Below are positions 1 through 4,987 of a DNA stretch of 6,745 nucleotides, in pieces (the first letter of the stretch is position 1; the number at the start of each line of letters is the position of its first letter). Position numbers and translations under genes: made by a program. Under the pieces are notes generated by a model, which had not been told where the DNA came from, searched no databases, and saw only the letters and a list, made by a program, of their open reading frames with translations. This DNA is from JBDKTK01 sp039680225 (GTDB lineage: Bacteria > Desulfobacterota > Syntrophia > Syntrophales > UBA4778), in assembly GCA_039680225.1 (NCBI GenBank), contig JBDKTK010000311.1:1-6745 (forward strand), read 5' to 3'.

Positions 1-479
1 GGCTCAAACCTTTCGACGTCAACCTGATCGGGATCAAACGGCAAGACCCTGAACAGGCCAAAAAAGAACTGGGCCTGCAATGGGCGGGCACGCCGTTCCA
101 GATGGACGATCTTTTGGGCAGGTCGGACTACGTCGTCCTGTGCCTTCCCCTGACCGTCGAGAGCAAAAACATGATCGGCAAACGCGAATTCGAAAAGATG
201 AAAAACGATGCGTACCTGATCAACCTGGCGAGGGGAGGGCTGGTCGACCGTGATGCCCTGCTTGATGCGCTTTCCTGCAACCGGATTGCGGGCGCGGGCC
301 TGGACGTCTTCTGGGAAGAGCCGCCCGACCCGCATGATCCTGTTTTCAATTACAACGTGCTGGCGACGCCCCACATCGCCTGGGCCACCGACAGTTCCAC
401 GAAAGGCATATCCGAAGGCGTCAGTGAAAATATCAGAAGACTGGAAGCGGGCGAGGATATCCTTTACGTGAAAAATTGA
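1..479 (+). CDS. D-2-hydroxyacid dehydrogenase, C-terminal part (5' truncated by window edge)
   Basis: This is the 3' end of a gene that begins upstream of the window; the reading frame is open from base 3 and ends at TGA 477-479, giving about 158 visible residues. The family oxidises or reduces 2-hydroxy/2-keto acids with NAD(P) in the cytoplasm. Numbering from the first visible codon, the three catalytic landmarks are present: Arg77 in LARGGLVD, Glu106 in GLDVFWEEP and His124 in TPHIAWAT. The Rossmann GxGxxG lies off the window. The visible strand LIGIKR ends in Lys-Arg rather than an acidic residue, which can go with NADPH use; this is only a hint. The internal ATG at 102 is not the start, because homologous sequence continues upstream in frame. 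The substrate (phosphoglycerate, glyoxylate/hydroxypyruvate or another acid) cannot be told from this part. No operon link to the next gene is evident, as 375 bases separate them. Confidence 0.93.
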   Translation, partial: LKPFDVNLIGIKRQDPEQAKKELGLQWAGTPFQMDDLLGRSDYVVLCLPLTVESKNMIGKREFEKMKNDAYLINLARGGLVDRDALLDALSCNRIAGAGLDVFWEEPPDPHDPVFNYNVLATPHIAWATDSSTKGISEGVSENIRRLEAGEDILYVKN

Positions 480-483
480 ACCG

Positions 484-526
484 CCCGGCTTTCTGTTCCA
501 CCGGCAGGAATTGAATCAGAGCCGGG
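484..526. repeat. Inverted repeat just after the dehydrogenase gene
   Basis: CCCGGCT (484-490) and AGCCGGG (520-526) are perfect 7-base complementary arms. They enclose 29 bases that contain a smaller pair, TTCC (496-499) and GGAA (507-510), so a branched fold is possible. It begins 5 bases after the dehydrogenase stop and could protect or end that transcript, but no T-run follows, so it is not a classical intrinsic terminator. The right arm runs into GGGAATGACG, a phrase often seen at the edges of short intergenic repeats in proteobacteria (recalled, not searched). Confidence 0.4.
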
Positions 527-546
527 AATGACGAGTAAGATTTTGC

Positions 547-567
547 GGGCAGGTCTGAGACCTGCCC
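547..567. repeat. REP-like palindromic hairpin 1
   Basis: The arms GGGCAGGTCT and AGACCTGCCC are perfect complements separated by a single base. As a hairpin this gives at least 8 pairs around a CTGAG loop. Short outer complements TTGC (543-546) and GCAA (574-577) could extend it across a bulge. Its position between genes and its shape resemble the short palindromic repeats scattered between genes of many proteobacteria. Whether it is repeated elsewhere in this genome cannot be seen here. Confidence 0.55.
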
Positions 568-620
568 CTACGCGCAATAACGTTGGAGCAACCGGCGGGC
601 CGCCCTTCATTCAATTTGTC

Positions 621-640
621 GCTCCTGCGCAGGCAGGGGC
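621..640. repeat. REP-like palindromic hairpin 2
   Basis: GCTCCTGC (621-628) pairs with GCAGGGGC (633-640) through 7 Watson-Crick pairs and one G-T wobble, with a four-base loop GCAG. The core CCTGCGCAGG (624-633) is a perfect 10-base palindrome. It shares the CCTGC/GCAGG theme with hairpin 1 about 55 bases upstream, so the two look like members of one repeat cluster. The near-identical phrases AATGACGAGT (527-536) and AATAACGAGT (650-659), one mismatch, flank the pair of hairpins. Confidence 0.5.
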
Positions 641-659
641 CAAGCCGCCAATAACGAGT

Positions 660-854
660 CGATTTCAGTTTTGTCCTCTGCAACTTATCGTAAATCAAAC
701 ACAATTCAGCTTTTACTAAAGGGAAAACGTATTCTTTCCGATATTTATAATTGTGAATAAAATCATTTTCTTCCTTTGAAAATCCGTGAATGACCATACC
801 CGAAGGAGAGGGGAAATGCTTCTTAATGGATAGGCTTTCGGAAGGATTGAACTG
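660..854 (+). promoter_or_regulatory. AT-rich upstream region with candidate promoter for the binding protein-kinase unit
   Basis: This stretch is clearly richer in A and T than the flanking genes. It contains a perfect TATAAT at 746-751, but no good -35 element at 16-18 bases upstream (the bases there are A-rich, around GAAAAC), so a sigma-70 promoter is possible but would probably need an activator. Two small inverted repeats lie here: GGAAA (722-726) with TTTCC (735-739), and ATTTTC (765-770) with GAAAAT (778-783). Either might be an operator. No convincing -24/-12 sigma-54 element was seen. Confidence 0.35.
841..846 (+). promoter_or_regulatory. Ribosome binding site of the substrate-binding protein gene
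   Basis: GAAGGA lies 8 bases before the ATG at 855 and supports that start. A second, stronger Shine-Dalgarno-like stretch (AAGGAG, 803-808) lies further upstream and serves no long frame; it is discussed as a separate finding. Confidence 0.65.
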
Positions 855-2075
855 ATGATTAACGGGTCCAGGAGAGTATTCTGCCTGCTTATCGCCCTGA
901 TGTTTATTGTGTTAATGAACTGCGGCAGAAGAGATTCTTCGAAACCGGAAAGCGCAGTCAAGGTCGGGATACTTTTTCCCTTGTCCGGCGATCTCGCCGA
1001 CAAAGGTAAGGAGAGTAAAAACGCAATCATGATGGCTGTCGACGAAATCAATGCGGCCGGGGGGATAAAATCTCTTAACGGCGCCAAACTGGAGCTCGTC
1101 GTTGCCGATTCACAGGGCCATCCGTCTGCCGGCGCGCGGGAGACGGAGCGGCTCATAGAAGAGCAGAAGGTTTCCGCCGTGATCGGCACGTACCAAAGCA
1201 GCGTTACCAAGATCGCCACCCAGTTTGCTGAACGCCTGGAAACGCCTTTCATCGTCTGTATATCCGTTGCAGATGTCATAACGGAGCGGGGATTCCGCTA
1301 CACCTTCCGCATTCAGCCCAAGGCCAGGTTTTATGCCCGCGACCAGGCGCGCTTCCTTGCGGACCTTGGAAAATTAACAGGCCGTAAGATAAGAAGAGTT
1401 GCTCTTATCCACGAGAATACAGACTTTGGGACCGCGACCTCGTGGGGGCAGAAACAAGCCCTGGCGGAAATCGGGATCAAAGTGGTTGCCGAGGAAAGTT
1501 ACACGGCCGAAGGCGTCGCCGACCTGAGCAGGGAAGTCGCAAAGGCGCTGGCCGCCAGGCCCGACGCCATTCTGGAGGTCACTTATCTCAAGGACAGCAT
1601 CCTCATCCGCAAGGCCCTGGCCGGGGCGGGCTCCGGGATACCGCTTCTCGATACAGCCGGCGGCACTGTATCGCCCGATTACATAAAGCAGCTTGGGCCT
1701 CTGGCGGAGGGTACATTTACTTCAGCGGAGTTTTCCAGGCACGTGAAGGGGGGAAAAGAACTGAACGACCGCTTCCGGGCGCGCTTCGGCGTGGACATCA
1801 CGGGAGACAGCGCCTATGCGTATCAGTCCGTGTGGGTGCTCAAGGACGCCCTGGAAAGGGCCGGGTCCGCGGACCGGAAGAAGCTGCGCGAGGCGCTGGC
1901 GGCAACCGATATGCCGCGGGGGCCGGAAATGGTCCTGCCCATGGAGCGCCTGCGTTTCAACGCCGAGGGGCAGAACGAGGACGTCCCCCTTTTCATTGCG
2001 CAGATACAGGACGGGGAACTGGTACCGGTCTGGCCGCCGGAATACGCAACTTCCCCAATTCGCCTCAAGCAGTGA
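855..2075 (+). CDS. ABC-type branched-chain amino acid-like periplasmic substrate-binding protein (Peripla_BP_6/LivK type)
   Basis: The 406-residue product is a type I periplasmic binding protein that should bind a small ligand outside the inner membrane. Residues 5-22 form an export signal: RR followed by a hydrophobic run to Leu-Met-Asn-Cys. Cys23 is a candidate lipid-anchored residue, but Asn at -1 is unusual for a lipobox. The mature part opens with VKVGILFPLSGDLADKGKE, the family's first strand and ligand-loop signature. It continues with AVDEINAAGGI, the GTYQSSVTKIA segment (the usual G-S-x-T ligand contact region), and a C-terminal AYAYQSVWVLKDALERAGS helix typical of LivJ/LivK relatives. 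Length fits the family. No permease or ATPase gene lies adjacent; instead a histidine kinase begins 7 bases after the stop. That suggests a ligand-sensing rather than, or as well as, a transport role. The ligand is unknown; relatives bind amino acids, amides, urea or aromatic acids. Confidence 0.92.
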   Translation: MINGSRRVFCLLIALMFIVLMNCGRRDSSKPESAVKVGILFPLSGDLADKGKESKNAIMMAVDEINAAGGIKSLNGAKLELVVADSQGHPSAGARETERLIEEQKVSAVIGTYQSSVTKIATQFAERLETPFIVCISVADVITERGFRYTFRIQPKARFYARDQARFLADLGKLTGRKIRRVALIHENTDFGTATSWGQKQALAEIGIKVVAEESYTAEGVADLSREVAKALAARPDAILEVTYLKDSILIRKALAGAGSGIPLLDTAGGTVSPDYIKQLGPLAEGTFTSAEFSRHVKGGKELNDRFRARFGVDITGDSAYAYQSVWVLKDALERAGSADRKKLREALAATDMPRGPEMVLPMERLRFNAEGQNEDVPLFIAQIQDGELVPVWPPEYATSPIRLKQ

Positions 2076-2082
2076 CCGGCAT

Positions 2083-4770
2083 ATGAACGTACCCCTTCTG
2101 TCCCGCCTGTTCCGCAGTTCGTGGAGACACAGCATAGCAACCCGGTTCAGCCGGGTATCAATCGTGATCGTTGCAGCGGTCCTGCTGATTGTGGGAGCGG
2201 GGCTGATCTGGATGGCCAACCAGTCGCTGCGCGAAAACACCTATCGCCTGCAGGAAAAAAACGCCGACCTCATAGCGCTGCTGATCTCGAATTATGTAAA
2301 CAGGGCCGTGGACAGCCTGAACCTGTTCGAAGCCACCCAGTCCCCCGGGAACATGTCTTCCGAAAACCGGAAGTCGGCCGTCGAGCAGCTGTTCATGAAC
2401 AGCCGGGAACTGTTCAGCCAGATCACCTATTTGGACCGGAATGGGAGCGAATTAATAAAATTTTCTCAATATCATACATACCTGCCTCACGAATTGAAAA
2501 ATCGTGTGGCGGATCTTGAGTATAATACAGCTTTTGGAGGCAAGACATCCATCAGCTCTGTTTATGTCTCGCCCGAGAGCGGCCTGCTCTCAATCCGGAT
2601 CGCCATCCCGGTCAAAGCCATGCAGGGCAGGGATGTCCTGGAAGCCGAGATGAAAGCGACCCGTTTGTGGAGGGAAGTTTCGGAAACGAGGACCAGCCGG
2701 ACGGGATACGCCTATCTTGTGGACGGCCAGGGCCGTTTTGTCGCCTACCAGGATATAGCCGGCGTCCTGCAGAAGCACGGCCAGGACATGAAGGAAATGC
2801 CCCCCGTGTCCGATTTCATGAAGGACCCGTCGAGATTTCAGAGGCGTATATATGAGTACAAGGGCTTGATCGGGGAAGACGTTATTGGATTATTCGAACC
2901 TGTCAGGGGCACCAACTGGGCGGTCGTTGTGGAATTGCCCGTCAGAGAAGCCAACGAAATCCCGAATCGCATGATTCTTTACCTTGCCGGCCTGATATTC
3001 CTGGCCATTATCGCCGCGGGCGGGATCAGCTTTGCAGCTTCGCGCCGGCTGATTGGCCCCATCCGCGCGCTCACCTTTACCGTGCAAAATATAAGGAGGG
3101 GCGACCTTAACGTGACAATTGCCGAAACCGGGAGCCCCGATGAAGTAGGTGTCCTGGCGCGCGAGTTCAGCAAGATGCATGAGGAACTGCGGTCCCTTTA
3201 CAGCGGTATGGATCGGCAGATAGACGAACTCACCAGGGTTGAATCAGACCTGAGGACCAGCGAGGAACTTTTCACAAAGCTGATTAACGCCATCCCCGAT
3301 ATTGTCGTGCGGACGGACATGGAAGGACAGGTACAGTTTATAAGTGATTACGCGCTGAAGATCAGCGGGTACGCGCGGGAGGAGATCGAAGGCAGGAACA
3401 TGCTGGAGTTCATCGCGCCGGAGGACAGGCAACGCGCCGTAGAGGTCACGATGCGACAGCTTGAGGAGCATGTCGGACCGCAGGAATATCATATGATAAT
3501 GAAAGAGGGGGAAAAGCTCCTGTTTGAAATCAACGGGGATGTCCTTCGCAATGAAGACGGGTCGCCTTACGGATACGTCAATGTCTGCCGCGACATCACG
3601 ATGAGGAGGATGGAGGAAGAGGAGCGAAAGAAACTGGAACAGCAAGTCCATCAGGCCCGGAAGCTGGAGTCGGTCGGGACGCTTGCGGGAGGCATCGCGC
3701 ACGACTTCAATAACCTGCTGATGGGGATCCAGGGTTATGTCTCGCTGATGCTGCTGGGCATGAATAGAAGCGACCCTGACTACGAAAAACTGAAGTCGAT
3801 AGAATCCCAGGTTCAAAGCGGGGCCGAGCTGACGCGCCAGCTGCTGGGATTTGCCCGGGGCGGCCGCTACGAGGTGAAGCCGACGGATTTGAATGAGCTG
3901 ATTGTCAGGTCGGCGGCCATGTTCGGGAGGACCAGGAAGGAAATCCGCATCCATCAGAAGTTTGCAGCGGACTTGTGGCCGGTGGACGTTGACCGGGGGC
4001 AGATTGACCAGGTCATGCTCAATCTCTACGTGAATGCCTGGCAGGCAATGCCCGGGGGCGGCGACCTCGTCCTGGAGACCGCGAATGTTTGCCTTGACGC
4101 TTCGTATGAACTTCCCGGGGGAATTGCGCCGGGGCGGTTTGTGAAAGCTTCGGTCACCGATACGGGTGTAGGTATGGACGAAACGACGAGGCAGCGGATC
4201 TTCGATCCCTTTTTCACGACCAAGGAGATGGGCCGGGGCACAGGGCTCGGGCTGGCATCGGCCTATGGGATTATAAAAGGCCACGCCGGTTTCATTGACG
4301 TGCACAGTGAAAAAGGGCATGGCACGACATTTAATATTTATCTGCCGGCCTCGCACAGGGAGATTGTTAAGGAGGAAGAGGCAAAGGCGGAAGTGAAGCA
4401 GGGAAAAGAAACAATTCTCATTGTCGACGATGAGGAGATGATCACCGGCGTCACCAGGGACATGCTTGAGGGATTGGGCTATCGTGCGCTGATCGCCGGC
4501 AGCGGCCCGGAAGCCATCGAGGCATACGCCGCCAATCAGGACAAGATCGACCTGGTAATCCTGGACATGATCATGCCGGGCATGGGCGGCGGCGAAACGT
4601 TTGACCGGCTCAAGTCGATCAACCCCGAAATCCGGGTCGTCCTGTCCAGCGGCTACAGCATGAACGGCCAGGCCAGGGCCATCCTGGACCGGGGTGTTCG
4701 TTCCTTCATGCAAAAGCCCTTCCGTCTCGACGAGCTTTCCCATAAGGTCCGGGAGTCCCTGGGACAATAA
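2083..4770 (+). CDS. Hybrid sensor histidine kinase (TM-Cache-TM-HAMP-PAS-HisKA-HATPase-REC)
   Basis: The 895-residue membrane kinase should sense a signal outside the cell, autophosphorylate on His540 and pass phosphate to its own Asp828. TM1 is about residues 24-44. A periplasmic region (about 45-295) looks like a double Cache domain, with TYLDRNGSEL in the first part and RTGYAYLVDGQGRFVAY plus GTNWAVVVELPVREA in the second. TM2 is about 298-319, HAMP about 320-372, a short coiled linker, then PAS about 393-508. The H-box is GGIAHDFNNLL (537-547). The N-box is NLYVNAWQAM, with Asn651. G1 is DTGVGM (693-698), the F-box is IFDPFFTTK and G2 is GRGTGLGL (717-724). The receiver (about 776-893) has acidic Asp782/Asp783, phospho-acceptor Asp828, Ser855 or Ser856, and Lys878. 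All catalytic elements look intact. There is no DNA-binding or Hpt domain, so a separate partner is needed. The frame is open further upstream inside the binding-protein gene, but ATG 2083 is the sensible start because it begins the membrane anchor. It has no strong Shine-Dalgarno and starts 7 bases after the previous stop, so coupled translation is likely. Confidence 0.95.
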   Translation: MNVPLLSRLFRSSWRHSIATRFSRVSIVIVAAVLLIVGAGLIWMANQSLRENTYRLQEKNADLIALLISNYVNRAVDSLNLFEATQSPGNMSSENRKSAVEQLFMNSRELFSQITYLDRNGSELIKFSQYHTYLPHELKNRVADLEYNTAFGGKTSISSVYVSPESGLLSIRIAIPVKAMQGRDVLEAEMKATRLWREVSETRTSRTGYAYLVDGQGRFVAYQDIAGVLQKHGQDMKEMPPVSDFMKDPSRFQRRIYEYKGLIGEDVIGLFEPVRGTNWAVVVELPVREANEIPNRMILYLAGLIFLAIIAAGGISFAASRRLIGPIRALTFTVQNIRRGDLNVTIAETGSPDEVGVLAREFSKMHEELRSLYSGMDRQIDELTRVESDLRTSEELFTKLINAIPDIVVRTDMEGQVQFISDYALKISGYAREEIEGRNMLEFIAPEDRQRAVEVTMRQLEEHVGPQEYHMIMKEGEKLLFEINGDVLRNEDGSPYGYVNVCRDITMRRMEEEERKKLEQQVHQARKLESVGTLAGGIAHDFNNLLMGIQGYVSLMLLGMNRSDPDYEKLKSIESQVQSGAELTRQLLGFARGGRYEVKPTDLNELIVRSAAMFGRTRKEIRIHQKFAADLWPVDVDRGQIDQVMLNLYVNAWQAMPGGGDLVLETANVCLDASYELPGGIAPGRFVKASVTDTGVGMDETTRQRIFDPFFTTKEMGRGTGLGLASAYGIIKGHAGFIDVHSEKGHGTTFNIYLPASHREIVKEEEAKAEVKQGKETILIVDDEEMITGVTRDMLEGLGYRALIAGSGPEAIEAYAANQDKIDLVILDMIMPGMGGGETFDRLKSINPEIRVVLSSGYSMNGQARAILDRGVRSFMQKPFRLDELSHKVRESLGQ

Positions 4771-4795
4771 CCGGTATCCCGGGAGATTGCGCCTC

Positions 4796-4861
4796 ATGAG
4801 CGTTCAGCCCGGCACAAAGATCAGCTTGACTTTTTCGGAGGTTGGAAGCACAAATAAATAA
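4796..4861 (+). CDS. Possible 21-residue small ORF in the leader of the oxidoreductase gene
   Basis: An ATG at 4796 opens a 21-codon frame (MSVQPGTKISLTFSEVGSTNK) ending at TAA 4859-4861. A GGGAGA stretch at 4781-4786 lies 9 bases upstream and could act as its ribosome binding site. It has no run of one amino acid of the kind seen in classical amino-acid attenuators, and no recognisable family. It sits about 60 bases before a strong terminator hairpin, which is where a leader peptide would be placed. It could equally be chance in a 217-base gap. Confidence 0.2.
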   Translation: MSVQPGTKISLTFSEVGSTNK

Positions 4862-4922
4862 ACGCATCTTCTTAGTGAGGTAAGGATTTGGAACCGGATT
4901 TTGGACATGCGATACACAACTG

Positions 4923-4961
4923 AAAACCCTGTTTCCGCAAGGAGACAGGGTTTTGTTTGTT
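4923..4961 (+). terminator. Strong intrinsic terminator upstream of the FAD oxidoreductase gene
   Basis: AAAACCCTGTTTCC (4923-4936) pairs with GGAGACAGGGTTTT (4941-4954) over 14 positions with one G-U wobble. It is closed by the GNRA-type tetraloop GCAA and followed by a U-rich tract, TTTTGTTTGTT. The T-rich side shows it works on the + strand. It lies 152 bases after the kinase stop, so it can end the binding protein-kinase transcript. Its 3' edge is only about 16 bases before the next gene's Shine-Dalgarno, so it may also act inside that gene's leader. Confidence 0.88.
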
Positions 4962-4976
4962 AATCGACTAACTTAC

Positions 4977-4983
4977 AGGAGGT
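4977..4983 (+). promoter_or_regulatory. Consensus ribosome binding site of the FAD oxidoreductase gene
   Basis: AGGAGGT is a near-perfect anti-16S match. Its AGGAGG core lies 5 bases before the ATG at 4988 and fixes that start, which also places the twin-arginine motif at residues 11-12 as expected. It is the strongest such site in the window and implies high translation once the message is made. Confidence 0.85.
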
Positions 4984-4987
4984 TCAT

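Noticed and set aside
528..719. 63-codon + strand frame in the intergenic region
   Set aside because: Its sequence is a translation of the two hairpin repeats (AGLRPAPT, APAQAGAKPP) followed by AT-rich DNA; no ribosome binding site or family resemblance.
516..1279. Minus-strand frames across the intergenic region and the start of the binding-protein gene
   Set aside because: They cover repeats and the antisense of a clear signal peptide and binding domain; no supporting motif.
1816..2082. Upstream extension of the kinase frame into the binding-protein gene
   Set aside because: The extension is Arg/Pro/Ser-rich with no domain, overlaps a well-supported gene, and precedes the natural membrane-anchor start at 2083.
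2494..2526. TTGAAA and TATAAT inside the kinase gene
   Set aside because: The spacing is 21 bases, too long for a normal sigma-70 promoter, and it lies in an AT-rich patch of the sensor-domain coding sequence.
3244..4797. Long minus-strand open frame (517 codons) opposite the kinase gene
   Set aside because: It mirrors the intact PAS-HisKA-HATPase-REC coding frame on the + strand. Its translation has no recognisable domain, and long antisense frames are common in GC-rich genes.
4826..4855. TTGACT as a -35 element for the oxidoreductase
   Set aside because: At 17-18 bases downstream there are only CACAAA/ACAAAT, poor -10 matches (3 of 6). A promoter here is not excluded but not supported enough to annotate.
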